41,049 nt of DNA from Caulobacter sp. (GCF_017744445.1 NZ_JAGIBH010000022.1:1-41049), one strand, 5' to 3'. Counted from the stretch's first letter, positions 32,407 to 41,049 are shown. Numbers and translations: made by a program. Notes: generated by a model not told the origin, from the sequence alone.

Positions 32407-34745
32407 GCGCGCACCAGGGCGCCGTTGCGCACCACGAGGCGAGCGCTCTGGCCCTTTTTCAGCATCACTTTCAACGTCGAGCCGGCATGGACCACGGTGT
32501 GCTCGCCATCGGCCTTGGCGGTCAACACCGCCTCGGTCAGCTTGCCGCCCGCCCAGCGGACATCGACGCCGACCGCGCCTCGCGCCCGCAGGCCCGTGAT
32601 GTGACCCGTCGGCCAGGCCGACGGCAGGGCCGGCAGCAGGTAGATGCGGTCGTTGCGGCTTTGCAGGACCATCTCGGTCATGCCCGAGGTCCCGCCGAAA
32701 TTGCCGTCGATCTGGAACGGCGGGTGGGCGTCGAACATGTTCGGATAGGTGCGCTCGGGACCGAGCAGCAACCGCAGAACCGCGTGGGCGTGGTCGCCGT
32801 CGCCCAGACGCGCCCAGAGGTTCAGACGCCAGGCGATGGCCCAGCCGGTCGTCATGTCGCCACGCTTCAGTAGAGTGACCTTGGCCGCGGCCGCCAGCTT
32901 GGGCGTCGTGTCGATCGAGATCTGATCCGACGGGAAAAGCCCATAAAGGTGCGAGACGTGGCGGTGCTGGGACTCCTTGGCGTCGGCGTCCCAGTCCTCC
33001 TGCCACTCCTGCAGCTGGCCTTCCTTGCCGATCTTGTAGGGGGCCAGCTTGTCGCGGGCCGTCTTCAGCTCGGCGACGAAAGCGTCGTCGGCGCCCAGGA
33101 TGGCTTCCGCCCTCAGGCAGTTGTCGAACAGGTCGCGGATGATCGCCTGGTCCATGGTCGGGCCCGCCACGAGCGACGAGCCATGGCCGTGTTCGTTCTC
33201 AGGCGAGATCGACGGATTGGTGACCAGCACGCCGAACTTGGGATCGACCACCAGGGTGTCGAGGAAGAACCGCGCCGAGCCCTTCATCAGCGGGTAGACG
33301 CGGGCCAGATAGGTCTTGTCGCGGCTGTAGTCGTAGTGGTCGTAGACGTGCTTGCAGAGCCACGCGCCGCCGGTCGGCCAGACGCCCCAGAGCGGGCCAT
33401 CGATCGGCGCCGTCGCCCGCCAGAGATCGGTGTTGTGATGCACGACCCAGCCGCGCGCGCCGTACATGGCCTTGGCCATCCGCGCGCCGGTCTCGGCCAG
33501 CCCCTCGACCATCTTGATCAGCGGCTCGACCAGCTCGGGCAGGCTGGTCGGCTCGGCCGGCCAATAGTTCATCTCGGTGTTGATGTTGATCGTGTATTTG
33601 CTCTCCCAAGGCGCGGAGGTCTTGTCGTTCCAGATGCCTTGCAGGTTGGCCGGCTGGCTGCCGGGCCGTGAGCTGGCGATCAGCAGGTAGCGGCCATACT
33701 GGTAGTACAGCGCCGCCAGGGACGGATCGTCGGTCGTCTCCGAGGCCTTGATCCGCTGGTCGGTCGGCAAAAGGTCGGCGCGGGTGCGGCCAAAGTCGAC
33801 GCCGACGCGGCGGAACAGGCCCCGGTGGTCGGCCTGATGCTCGGCCAGCATCTTGGCCCACGGCTTGGTCGTGAGTTTGGACAGCGTCGCCTTGTTCAGC
33901 GCCACGGGATTCCCCGAGACGTCGTCGTAGCGCCTGTAGCTGGTGGCGGCCGCGATCAGCAGGAGCACCTCGTCAGCGCCCTTCACTGACAGCTTATCAC
34001 CCTGCCCGCTCACCCTGCCGCCCTTGGCGCGCACGTCGACGCGACACTCGAACGTCAGCCTGGCCGGGATGCCCTCCTGGCTGTCGTTCGTCCCGGCCAG
34101 GATCAGCTGGCTTCCCTCGACCGAGGCGACAGGCTTGGACTTCAGCGGCGAGGCGAACGACAGGTCGACGCTGATCGCGCCCTTCTTGCTGGCGGTCAGG
34201 CGCACGGCGATGACGCCGTCGGGCGCGCTGCCGATCACTTCGCGGACATAGCGAACCCCGTCAGCCGTAAAGCTGGTCGTGGCGATCGCGCCGTCGATGT
34301 CGAGGTCGCGGACATAGTCGCCGCCGGCCTGGCCCAGGCCCGGAAAATCCAGCTTCAAATCGCCGATCGTCTGGTACGACATCTGGCGCTTGGGGGTCCC
34401 CATGAACTTGGCGCCGGCAAGCTCGGTCGCCTTGGCGTATTCGCCGGCGTCGATCAGGCGGCGGATCTCCGGCAGGGCCGCATGAGCCTCCGGATTGATC
34501 GGCTCGTACGGACCGCCGGCCCACAGGGTGTCCTCGTTCAGTTGCAGCCGCTCGGCCGCGACGCCGCCGAAGATCATCGCCCCCAGCTTGCCCGAGCCGA
34601 CCGGCAGGGCCTCGACCCATTCCTTGGCCGGCTGGCGGTACCAGAGGCGCAGCGGGCCGGCCTTCACCTGGGCGCGGGCGGGCGCGGCGGTCAGGGCCGA
34701 GGCGGCGCCGAGAACAGCAAGGGTGGAACGGCGCGTCAGGGTCAT
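32403..34745 (-). CDS. GH95 alpha-L-fucosidase/alpha-L-galactosidase
   Basis: The 780-residue protein has a twin-arginine signal (LTRRSTLAVLGAAS, cleaved after ARA), an N-terminal beta-sandwich (LWYRQPAKEWVEALPVGSGKLGAMIFGG region, core EALPVGSGKLGAM) and an (alpha/alpha)6 barrel. Family catalytic features are visible: NINTEMNYWPAE (the Asn pair activating water), NPSISPEN (general-acid region) and DGNFGGTSGMTEM (Asp). GH95 inverts alpha-1,2-linked L-fucose or L-galactose on xyloglucan and similar glycans. ATG 34745 is preferred to a TTG seven codons earlier because the signal begins there. It heads a two-gene operon and diverges from the GH43-GH51 operon. Confidence 0.92.
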   Translation of the reverse strand: MTLTRRSTLAVLGAASALTAAPARAQVKAGPLRLWYRQPAKEWVEALPVGSGKLGAMIFGGVAAERLQLNEDTLWAGGPYEPINPEAHAALPEIRRLIDAGEYAKATELAGAKFMGTPKRQMSYQTIGDLKLDFPGLGQAGGDYVRDLDIDGAIATTSFTADGVRYVREVIGSAPDGVIAVRLTASKKGAISVDLSFASPLKSKPVASVEGSQLILAGTNDSQEGIPARLTFECRVDVRAKGGRVSGQGDKLSVKGADEVLLLIAAATSYRRYDDVSGNPVALNKATLSKLTTKPWAKMLAEHQADHRGLFRRVGVDFGRTRADLLPTDQRIKASETTDDPSLAALYYQYGRYLLIASSRPGSQPANLQGIWNDKTSAPWESKYTININTEMNYWPAEPTSLPELVEPLIKMVEGLAETGARMAKAMYGARGWVVHHNTDLWRATAPIDGPLWGVWPTGGAWLCKHVYDHYDYSRDKTYLARVYPLMKGSARFFLDTLVVDPKFGVLVTNPSISPENEHGHGSSLVAGPTMDQAIIRDLFDNCLRAEAILGADDAFVAELKTARDKLAPYKIGKEGQLQEWQEDWDADAKESQHRHVSHLYGLFPSDQISIDTTPKLAAAAKVTLLKRGDMTTGWAIAWRLNLWARLGDGDHAHAVLRLLLGPERTYPNMFDAHPPFQIDGNFGGTSGMTEMVLQSRNDRIYLLPALPSAWPTGHITGLRARGAVGVDVRWAGGKLTEAVLTAKADGEHTVVHAGSTLKVMLKKGQSARLVVRNGALVRA

Positions 34746-34833
34746 GGGGCTCTCAAACGGCAACAATACTCCGACAAAAGCACAGCGAACCGCTACCTTA
34801 CAAGCCGGTTCCGTCTATCGATATTTTCCAGAA

Positions 34834-34847
34834 AGTTAGCGCTACCA
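34834..34847. promoter_or_regulatory. LacI-type operator in the divergent promoter
   Basis: AGTTAGCGCTACCA contains the palindrome TAGCGCTA with extended half-sites (TTAGCG/CGCTAC). A centre of this kind is typical of LacI/GalR-family operators, including the sites described before xylose-regulated genes in Caulobacter as I recall them. It lies 89 bases before the GH95 start and 121 before the GH43 start. Confidence 0.55.
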
Positions 34848-34967
34848 TTGAGAAAACACGCGCGCTAGGGTGTGCCCGAAGCCGTCTCGGCACGGTAATC
34901 AGAGCCGGCAACTAGCCAGACATAATAAGGACTGCGCGTCAGCCGCAGCCGGTAGATAGGAAACGCC

Positions 34968-36728
34968 ATGTCCGCGTACGCTTCATCAGGCCATCGGTCG
35001 CGACAGTCGCTCTATGGAATGGCGGCGGCCCTCGCGCTGCTCGCCGCCAGCGCCGGCCAGGCGCACGCCCTCGAGGCCAAGGCCCAATCGCCCGCCCCCA
35101 ACGCCGCCTTCGACTGGTTCGAGTACGAAGGCGCCGATCCGTCGGACGCGGCTTTCAAGCCGACCGCTGGCCAGTACGCCAACCCGATCCTCAAGGGCAC
35201 CTATCCCGACCCGGCGGTCATGCGGGTGGGCAAGGACTTCTACTTCGTCAGCTCGACCTTCGCCTGGTTCCCCGGCCTGCCGGTCTTCCACTCCACGGAT
35301 CTCGTGACCTGGAACCAGATCAGCAACGCCATCGACCGTCCGGGCATGCTGGACTTCGGCAAGCTGGGCCTGTCGCGCGCCGTGTTCGCGCCCACGCTGA
35401 GCCATCACGACGGGGTCTTCTACATCCTCAACACCTGCGTCGACTGCCAGGGCAACTTCCTGATCACGGCCAAGGATCCCAAGGGTCCGTGGTCGGATCC
35501 CGTCTGGCTGCCGGCGGTCGAGGGCATCGATCCGTATCTGTTCTTCGACGACGACGGCAGCGCCATGATCGTCTTCAACGGCGAGCCGCCCGGCCCGCCG
35601 GAGTATCAGGGCCACCGCGCCATCTGGGCGATCAAGTACGACCTCAAGACCCAGAAGACCGTCGGCGAGCGCAAGCTGCTGCTGGACAAGGGCGTCAATC
35701 CGGCCGCCAAGCCGATCTGGCCCGAAGGCCCGCACATCCTCAAGAAGGACGGCTGGTACTATCTGGTCGCGGCCGAGGGCGGCACCGCCGAAGGCCACAG
35801 CCAGGTGGTCCTGCGATCCAAGGACCGCTGGGGGCCGTATGTCCCCTATGAGCACAACCCGATCCTGACCCAGCGCGGTCTGCCCAAGGACCGGCCGCTG
35901 CCGATCACCTCGGCCGGCCACGCCAACCTGGTCGACACGCCAGACGGCAAGTGGTGGGCGACCTTCCTGGCCGTGCGTCCTTATGGCGACGACCTCTACA
36001 ACACCGGCCGCGAGACCTTCCTGCTGCCGGTGGAATGGAAGGACGGCTGGCCGGTCATCCTGGAGAACGGCAAGACCATCCCCTACGTCCACGCCAAGCC
36101 GGACCTGCCGGCGACGACGCCCAAGCCGCCACCGATGTCGGGCGCCTTCAAGGTGCGCGAAGAGTTCGACGGCAAGGCCCTGCCGCTCAGCTGGGTGACC
36201 ATGCGCATCCCGCAGCAACGCTGGTGGAAACTGGAGGGCGGCAAGCTGGTCCTCAACGCCCGCCCCGAGACCATCGGCGGCATGACCCAGCCGTCGTTCT
36301 GGGGCCGGCGCCAGCAGCACATCAACGCCAGCGCCTCGACCGAGATGCGCTTCGCGCCCGCAAAGCCCGGTGACAAGGCCGGCATGGTCGCCGTGCAGAA
36401 CGACGACTTTTTCTTCTTCCTGGGCCTGGAACGGAACGCCGCCGGCCAGGACGAGATCGTGCTGGAGCGTCGCGCCGGTCCGAAAGATCCCGAGAATGGC
36501 GTGAAGATCGCCAGCGCCCCGGTGACGCTGAAGGCCGGCGCGCCGGTGCAGCTGAAGATCACCGCCCGCGGCGGCGCCTACGACTTCTCGTACGCTCTCG
36601 CCGCCGGCCAGTGGAAAACGCTGAAGGCGGGCGAGGACGGCTCGATTCTCTCGACCAAGACGGCGGGCGGCTTCGTGGGCGTGCTGATGGGCGTCTACGC
36701 CCATGGCGGCGCGGCCAAGGCTCAATAA
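34968..36728 (+). CDS. GH43 arabinosidase/xylosidase, exported
   Basis: The 586-residue protein has a signal peptide (cleaved near QAHA), a five-bladed GH43 propeller (about 65-390) and a C-terminal beta-sandwich of the GH43_C2/DUF1349 type. The three catalytic acids are visible: base Asp in GTYPDPAVMRVG, pKa-modulating Asp in GIDPYLFFDDDG and acid Glu in WPEGPHIL. It probably releases L-arabinofuranose or xylose from arabinoxylan, arabinan or xyloglucan side chains. AGGAAA sits before the ATG. The next gene (GH51) follows after 11 bases with the same leader wording (GGAAACGCC), so they form an operon. Confidence 0.9.
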   Translation: MSAYASSGHRSRQSLYGMAAALALLAASAGQAHALEAKAQSPAPNAAFDWFEYEGADPSDAAFKPTAGQYANPILKGTYPDPAVMRVGKDFYFVSSTFAWFPGLPVFHSTDLVTWNQISNAIDRPGMLDFGKLGLSRAVFAPTLSHHDGVFYILNTCVDCQGNFLITAKDPKGPWSDPVWLPAVEGIDPYLFFDDDGSAMIVFNGEPPGPPEYQGHRAIWAIKYDLKTQKTVGERKLLLDKGVNPAAKPIWPEGPHILKKDGWYYLVAAEGGTAEGHSQVVLRSKDRWGPYVPYEHNPILTQRGLPKDRPLPITSAGHANLVDTPDGKWWATFLAVRPYGDDLYNTGRETFLLPVEWKDGWPVILENGKTIPYVHAKPDLPATTPKPPPMSGAFKVREEFDGKALPLSWVTMRIPQQRWWKLEGGKLVLNARPETIGGMTQPSFWGRRQQHINASASTEMRFAPAKPGDKAGMVAVQNDDFFFFLGLERNAAGQDEIVLERRAGPKDPENGVKIASAPVTLKAGAPVQLKITARGGAYDFSYALAAGQWKTLKAGEDGSILSTKTAGGFVGVLMGVYAHGGAAKAQ

Positions 36729-36739
36729 GGGGAAACGCC

Positions 36740-38335
36740 ATGATCAGAATGACCTGGCCGATGGCCGCCTGCGCGCTCGCGCTCACCGTGGCCGCGCCGG
36801 CCCTGGCCCAGACCAAGGCCGATGCGCCGATCGCCGTGCAGATCGATACGGACGCCAAGGGCGCGAAGATCGACCGCAACATCTTCGGCCAGTTCGCCGA
36901 GCACCTGGGCTCGGGGATCTATGGCGGCGTCTGGGTGGGCAAGGACTCGCCCATCCCCAACACGCGCGGCATCCGCAAGGACGTGGTCGAAGCGCTGAAG
37001 GCCATCAAGGTGCCCAACGTCCGCTGGCCGGGCGGCTGCTTCGCCGACGAGTATCACTGGCGTCACGGCATCGGCCCGATCGCCAGCCGCCGCAAGACCA
37101 TCAACTCCAACTGGGGCGGCGCGGTCGAGCCCAACACCTTCGGCACCGACGAGTTCATGGACTTCGTCGACCAGATCGGCTCGGAGGCCTATGTCTCGGT
37201 GAACGTCGGCTCGGGCACGGTGCAAGAAGCGGCCGAGTGGGTCGAATACATGACCGCCGATCCAAACACGACGGCCGGCAAGGAGCGCGCGGCCAACGAC
37301 CACCCCGCGCCCTACAAGGTCAAGTATCTGGGCATCGGCAACGAGAGCTGGAGCTGCGGCGGCGCCATGCGGCCCGAGTACTATGCCGACGAGATGAAGC
37401 GCTACGCCCGCTTCGTCCGCAACTACAATCCCAAGCAGACCGGCGCCGAGGCCATGCAGCGGATCGCCGTGGGTCCCAACCAGGCCGACCCGGCCTATAC
37501 CGAAGCGGTGATGGCCGCCCAGAAGGGCCACGACTGGGCCTGGAACATCGAAGGCCTGTCGCTGCACTCCTACACGACGGGCGGCTGGCCGCCGTCCTAT
37601 TCCAGCACCAAGTTCGACGAAACCGCCTACGCCAAGCTCCTGAAGGAAACGCTGGGCATGGACGACCTAGTCACCAAGCACTCGGCGATCATGGACAAGT
37701 ATGATCCCGACAAGAAGGTGCCGCTGGTCGTCGACGAATGGGGCGTCTGGCTGGCGCCGCTGGAAGGCACCGATCCCGGCTTCCTGGTCCAGCAGAACTC
37801 GCTGCGCGACGCCATCGTCGCGGCGCTGAACCTGAACATCTTCGCGCGTCACGCCGACCGCGTGCGGATGACCAACATCGCCCAGATGGTCAATGTGCTG
37901 CAGGCGATGATCCTGACCGACAAGGACAAGATGGTCCTGACCCCGACCTACTACGTCTACAAGATGTATCTGCCCTTCCAGGATGCGACCTTCGTGCCGG
38001 TCAGCTTCGACGCCGGGACCTACACGCAGGGCGACGTCAAGCTGCCGCGCATCGACGCCACGGCCGTGCGCGACACCAATGGCAAGCTGTGGCTGGCGGT
38101 GACCAACCTGGATCCGGTCAAGCCGGCGACCATCGCGCCGAAGCTGGCCGGGGCCGAGACCGCCAGCGCCAAGGGCCAGGTGCTGACCGCGTCCCGCGTC
38201 GACGCCTTCAACACGTTCGAGGCGCCCAACACGGTTTCGCCCAAGCCCTATACGGCCAGGACCACGGCCAAGGGCCTGGTGCTGGACATCCCGCCCAAGT
38301 CGGTGGTGGTTGTTCAGCTTGAGCCTGAGGTCTGA
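36740..38335 (+). CDS. GH51 alpha-L-arabinofuranosidase, exported
   Basis: The 531-residue protein has a signal peptide ending APALAQ, then NIFGQFAEHLGSGIYGGVWVG, the start of a GH51 (beta/alpha)8 barrel. The acid/base Glu is in GIGNESWSCGG, the nucleophile Glu in VVDEWGVW, and NVRWPGGCFADEYHW is the usual arabinose-binding region. It removes terminal L-arabinofuranose, retaining configuration. Unlike many intracellular GH51 enzymes this one is exported. A start at 36740 is fixed by the signal peptide and by AGGGGAAA before it. A strong hairpin follows the stop codon. Confidence 0.93.
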   Translation: MIRMTWPMAACALALTVAAPALAQTKADAPIAVQIDTDAKGAKIDRNIFGQFAEHLGSGIYGGVWVGKDSPIPNTRGIRKDVVEALKAIKVPNVRWPGGCFADEYHWRHGIGPIASRRKTINSNWGGAVEPNTFGTDEFMDFVDQIGSEAYVSVNVGSGTVQEAAEWVEYMTADPNTTAGKERAANDHPAPYKVKYLGIGNESWSCGGAMRPEYYADEMKRYARFVRNYNPKQTGAEAMQRIAVGPNQADPAYTEAVMAAQKGHDWAWNIEGLSLHSYTTGGWPPSYSSTKFDETAYAKLLKETLGMDDLVTKHSAIMDKYDPDKKVPLVVDEWGVWLAPLEGTDPGFLVQQNSLRDAIVAALNLNIFARHADRVRMTNIAQMVNVLQAMILTDKDKMVLTPTYYVYKMYLPFQDATFVPVSFDAGTYTQGDVKLPRIDATAVRDTNGKLWLAVTNLDPVKPATIAPKLAGAETASAKGQVLTASRVDAFNTFEAPNTVSPKPYTARTTAKGLVLDIPPKSVVVVQLEPEV

Positions 38336-38345
38336 CCATAGATGT

Positions 38346-38376
38346 CGCGAGGTGGGCATGATCCTGCCCCCTCGCG
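38346..38376 (+). terminator. 12-bp hairpin after the GH43-GH51 operon
   Basis: CGCGAGG-t-GGGCA (38346-38358) pairs with TGCCC-CCTCGCG (38365-38376), with a single bulged T and a 6-base loop. It starts 11 bases after the GH51 stop. No T-run follows. Confidence 0.55.
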
Positions 38377-38462
38377 GCCAATGGGACTGAAAATATCTTC
38401 GGATTTCAACGAAGACACGCCTCGCAAGCAATTGGCGCCGACGCTGCAAATTGCCTGACAAC

Positions 38463-38491
38463 TTGCCAAGACTCGCTGGGTTGCGCTTATA
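38463..38491 (+). promoter_or_regulatory. Possible sigma-70-type promoter of the GntR regulator
   Basis: TTGCCA (38463-38468), 17 bases, CTTATA (38486-38491) lie 31 bases before the ATG. Just upstream are the short palindromes GCAAATTGC (38446-38454) and CAATTG (38429-38434), candidate sites for the regulator itself. Confidence 0.35.
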
Positions 38492-38522
38492 GATTCACGC
38501 GCAACCCAGGAATCGCACGCCC

Positions 38523-39260
38523 ATGCCTTCGGACGAGCCAGACGACAAGCCGATCACGCGATCGGTGAGAGGGTCTGGCCGACGCCTGCGCGGCGCTGTC
38601 GCCCACTACCTGGGCACCGCGATCGTCTCGGGCCAGATCGCGCCTGGCGAGACGCTGAGCGGCGAGATCGCCAATGCCGAAGCGTTGGACGTGTCTCGCA
38701 GCGCCTATCGTGAAGCCGTCCAGGTCCTGACCGCCAAGGGCCTGGTGGAAAGCCGCCCCAAGGCGGGCACACGGGTGCTGCCGCGCAGCCGCTGGAACAT
38801 TCTGGACCCGGCGGTGCTGGCCTGGGCCTTCGCGGCCGAGCCGGACGTGGCCTTCGTGCGCGACATCTTCGAGCTGCGGGCTGTGGTCGAGCCAGCCGCC
38901 GCGCGCTTCGCCGCCGAGCGTCGCGACAAGGACGACATCAAGGCCATGCGCGAGGCCCTGGCCAAGATGAAGCGCCACACCCTGGCGACGGAAGCGGGCC
39001 GCATGGCCGACCGCGAGTTCCACGACGCCCTGCTGCGCGCCACCCACAACGACGCGATGATCGCGCTGAGCGCCAGCATCAGCGCCGCGGTCAGCTGGAC
39101 CACCGAATTCAAGCAGCGCTCGCGCGCCCTGCCCCGCGATCCGGTGCCCGATCACGCCAAGGTCTGTGACGCCATCGCCGCCGGCGATCCGGACGCGGCC
39201 GCCGCGGCGATGCGGACCCTGGTCGACCTGGCGCTGGAGGATACGCGCCTGTCGATGTAG
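38523..39260 (+). CDS. GntR-family regulator, FadR/FCD subfamily
   Basis: The 245-residue protein has a winged helix-turn-helix (about 25-85: YLGTAIVSGQIAPGETLSGE, LDVSRSAYREAVQVL, KGLVESRPKAGTRV) and a C-terminal FCD ligand domain (about 105-240) with a metal-site-like DREFHDALLRATHND. FCD regulators usually sense sugar acids or other carboxylates and repress nearby genes. Here it lies between the GH51 gene and a convergent GH43 gene and near a sugar-acid dehydratase gene, so the ligand may be a pentonate or hexonate; this is inference. Its TAG stop abuts the TAG of the convergent GH43 gene with no gap. Confidence 0.88.
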   Translation: MPSDEPDDKPITRSVRGSGRRLRGAVAHYLGTAIVSGQIAPGETLSGEIANAEALDVSRSAYREAVQVLTAKGLVESRPKAGTRVLPRSRWNILDPAVLAWAFAAEPDVAFVRDIFELRAVVEPAAARFAAERRDKDDIKAMREALAKMKRHTLATEAGRMADREFHDALLRATHNDAMIALSASISAAVSWTTEFKQRSRALPRDPVPDHAKVCDAIAAGDPDAAAAAMRTLVDLALEDTRLSM

Positions 39261-40826
39261 CTACGGCTTGTCCAGGGTGAAGCTGTCGATATCCAACCGC
39301 CCCTGACCGCCCTTGGGATTGTAGCAGAACAGGCCGTACTGCTCGCCCTGGAAGGTGCCGGTGCGCCAGTCGAACTTCAGCGGGAAATCGTCCGGCATCT
39401 TGGTCCAGGTCTTGCCGTCCAGGCTGTAGCCCAGGGCGCTCTTGTCGGTGGTGAAGTCCATGGCCACCGACAGCCAGAGGTCCTTCAACGGGATCGATTG
39501 CGGCGTCGACTGCGATCGGGTCTTGGGGCCCTCGGTCGTGCTCTCGATCAGCCGGGCGCTGACCTGGCCCTGACCAGCGGCCGTGCGGGTGACCACCAGC
39601 TGGCCGGAGAACTTGCCGAACGTGCCCAGGCCGCATTCGTCGCCGACCGCCAGGCCGCGCAAATCGAGCTTGGCCACGGCCCGACTACGAGGCCCCTGCC
39701 CCTTCTGAACCAGCGTGTTGCGCGCGGTCCAGAACCCGTCGCTTGTCGTCGCCTTCAGGCGCATGAACCCCGGCCGCTCGGTCAGCGACCAGCGCGTATC
39801 GTCGGGATTGTGGTTCCACTGCCACTGACGGCCCAGCACGCGGCCGGAGAAGTCGTCGGAGCTGGGCGGTTCCTTGAAGGGCTGCCCCAGGATCGGCTTG
39901 GCGGCGGTGTCGGGAACGCGGTTGGGCGCCTCCGGCGTGCCCCACACCGGCCAGTCATCCTGCCAGAACACCGGGCTGATATTGGTCACCCGGCCCACGG
40001 CCCCGGCGTCCAGCATGACAAAGCCGTACCACCCGCCATTGGGCAGATCCACCAGCGCGCCCTGGTGGCCGCCGCCGGTCTTGTCGTCGATCTGCGGGCG
40101 GGTCTCCCACGGTCCCGTCAGACTCTTGGCGCGCGACACGGTCAGGGCCAGACGCGAGGGAATGGCGTTGAACAGATAGTACCAGTCGCCGCGCCGGATC
40201 AGCTTGGAGCCCTCGGCCCCCTTGTTGAAATAGACCACCTTGGCGTCGGTCACCGCCGACAGGTCGTCGGTCAGGCTCAGCAGCGTGATCGTGCCGTCCG
40301 AGCCGATCGAGGTGACCAGATAGGCCTTGCCGTCCTTGTCGATGAACAGGCCGGGATCGAAGGCCTCGCGGTCCAGTTCGCGCATGGTCCACGGGCCGGT
40401 GATCTTGGCCGACGAATAGATCCGCGTCTTGCCGCCGACCGGGGTGACGGCGATGTAGAAACGCCCCTTGTGGTAGCGCAGGCTGGGCGCATAGACCCCG
40501 TGCCGATAGTCGCCGCCGTCAGCCAGATCGTACTTCGGGCTGCCCGTCAGCCGGGGCATGACGTGGCTGACGATGTCCCAGTTCACCAGATCCTTGGAGT
40601 GCAGGATCACCAGCCCCGGCGCGTTCATGAACGTCGTCGAGGCGAAGTAGAAGTCCTCGCCGACCCGGATGATGTCGGGGTCGGGATAGTCGGCGTTCAG
40701 CGGCGGATTGGCGTAGGTCCCGTGTCCGGAATCCGAGCGCCAGACCTGGGCGGACGCGCCCGTGGCCGTGGCGACAACCGCCAGGCCCAGCAAGGTCGCG
40801 CCCAGCGCGTTCAGGCTCTTCCGCAT
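39261..40826 (-). CDS. GH43 arabinosidase/xylosidase, second copy
   Basis: The 521-residue protein has a signal peptide (cleaved near ASAQ), a GH43 propeller (about 35-320) and a C-terminal beta-sandwich (about 340-520). Catalytic acids: Asp in NADYPDPDIIRVG, Asp in AFDPGLFIDKDG and Glu in KGAEGSKLI. The layout is that of GH43 subfamily 12-like enzymes with a GH43_C2/DUF1349 tail, active on arabinofuranosyl or xylosyl side chains. It follows the dehydratase gene by 11 bases; GGAG overlaps that gene's end and lies 8 bases before the ATG, so the two are an operon. Confidence 0.9.
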   Translation of the reverse strand: MRKSLNALGATLLGLAVVATATGASAQVWRSDSGHGTYANPPLNADYPDPDIIRVGEDFYFASTTFMNAPGLVILHSKDLVNWDIVSHVMPRLTGSPKYDLADGGDYRHGVYAPSLRYHKGRFYIAVTPVGGKTRIYSSAKITGPWTMRELDREAFDPGLFIDKDGKAYLVTSIGSDGTITLLSLTDDLSAVTDAKVVYFNKGAEGSKLIRRGDWYYLFNAIPSRLALTVSRAKSLTGPWETRPQIDDKTGGGHQGALVDLPNGGWYGFVMLDAGAVGRVTNISPVFWQDDWPVWGTPEAPNRVPDTAAKPILGQPFKEPPSSDDFSGRVLGRQWQWNHNPDDTRWSLTERPGFMRLKATTSDGFWTARNTLVQKGQGPRSRAVAKLDLRGLAVGDECGLGTFGKFSGQLVVTRTAAGQGQVSARLIESTTEGPKTRSQSTPQSIPLKDLWLSVAMDFTTDKSALGYSLDGKTWTKMPDDFPLKFDWRTGTFQGEQYGLFCYNPKGGQGRLDIDSFTLDKP

Positions 40827-40837
40827 GACGCCTACTC

Positions 40838-41049
40838 CTAGTGATTATCGCGCGGCAGGCCCTTGGACTGGGCGATACGCTGGTACTTCACGGCAGGCTC
40901 CAGCACCGCGCCGGTATCCATCTGGCCGACGACGGCGCGCTGCATTTCCTGCCACGGCGTCTGGCTTTCGGGATAGGCAAAGCCGCCGGCGGCCTCCAGC
41001 GCCTTGCGACGCTCGACGATCTCGCTGGGCGAGACCAGCACGTCGACGC
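40838..41049 (-). CDS. C-terminal end of an IlvD/Edd-family sugar-acid dehydratase (partial)
   Basis: Seventy residues reach the window edge in frame. The end reads TPWQEMQRAV, then QMDTGAVLEPAVKYQRIA and finally LPRDNH. It lines up with the C-terminus of Caulobacter xylonate dehydratase XylD as I remember it (TPWQEIYRA, QLDTGGVLEFAVKYQ, LPRHNH). Family members dehydrate aldonic acids such as xylonate, arabonate or galactonate using an iron-sulfur cluster. The substrate cannot be read from the tail. Its operon with GH43 suggests a sugar released by this cluster, most simply arabinose or xylose. Confidence 0.72.
   Translation of the reverse strand, partial: VDVLVSPSEIVERRKALEAAGGFAYPESQTPWQEMQRAVVGQMDTGAVLEPAVKYQRIAQSKGLPRDNH

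Noticed and set aside
34986..36725. Minus-strand open frame of 579 codons
   Set aside because: Antisense to the GH43 gene with its three catalytic acids; no family resemblance.

Overview
The window reads as a chromosomal segment of a high-GC alphaproteobacterium of the Caulobacter type. Pointers are the dense GC-rich coding, a TonB-dependent receptor end, an ECF sigma factor paired with a ChrR-type anti-sigma factor, plant-polysaccharide enzymes, a pentonate-dehydratase-like C-terminus that resembles Caulobacter XylD, and several promoters of the alphaproteobacterial EcfG/SigT general stress type (GGAAC-N16/17-CGTT). I saw no rRNA, tRNA, CRISPR array, insertion sequence or prophage.

Layout. 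1-1405: end of a TonB-dependent receptor and an exported metallo-beta-lactamase-fold protein. 1725-5292: a KaiC-like double ATPase overlapping a hybrid histidine kinase. 5619-9166: a lipoprotein esterase, exonuclease III, a histidine phosphatase and an NAD(P)H-hydrate dehydratase. 9147-12113: a divergent GH65-like enzyme and a short-chain dehydrogenase. 12241-15290: a small repetitive lipoprotein, a TpsB/FhaC-type outer-membrane transporter and, convergently, an exported Ser/Asn-rich low-complexity protein. 15574-16773: ECF sigma factor and ChrR. 16786-31246: a stress-type block with an SRPBCC-ADH-SDR operon, small proteins, a ClpP-like protein, a large catalase, DUF3597, DUF4142, DUF2252 and DUF1206 proteins, Mfd and a PNPOx-like protein. 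31435-41049: a polysaccharide-utilisation cluster with an esterase, GH95, GH43, GH51, a GntR/FadR regulator, a second GH43 and a sugar-acid dehydratase end.

How the genes work together. Five exact and several near-exact EcfG-type promoters lie 27-53 bases before start codons across the first 31 kb. They suggest that the esterase, the SRPBCC-ADH-SDR operon, the DUF2188/ClpP-like pair, DUF4142-DUF3597, DUF1206-DUF2252, and perhaps katE and the PNPOx protein, form one general stress regulon. The ECF-ChrR pair would add a singlet-oxygen/peroxide response. The right-hand 10 kb looks like a self-contained system for removing arabinose, fucose/galactose and acyl decorations from hemicellulose, feeding an oxidative pentose pathway. 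A LacI-type operator sits in the divergent promoter and a GntR regulator inside the cluster. All functions are read from sequence motifs and recalled family knowledge; no database search was made.
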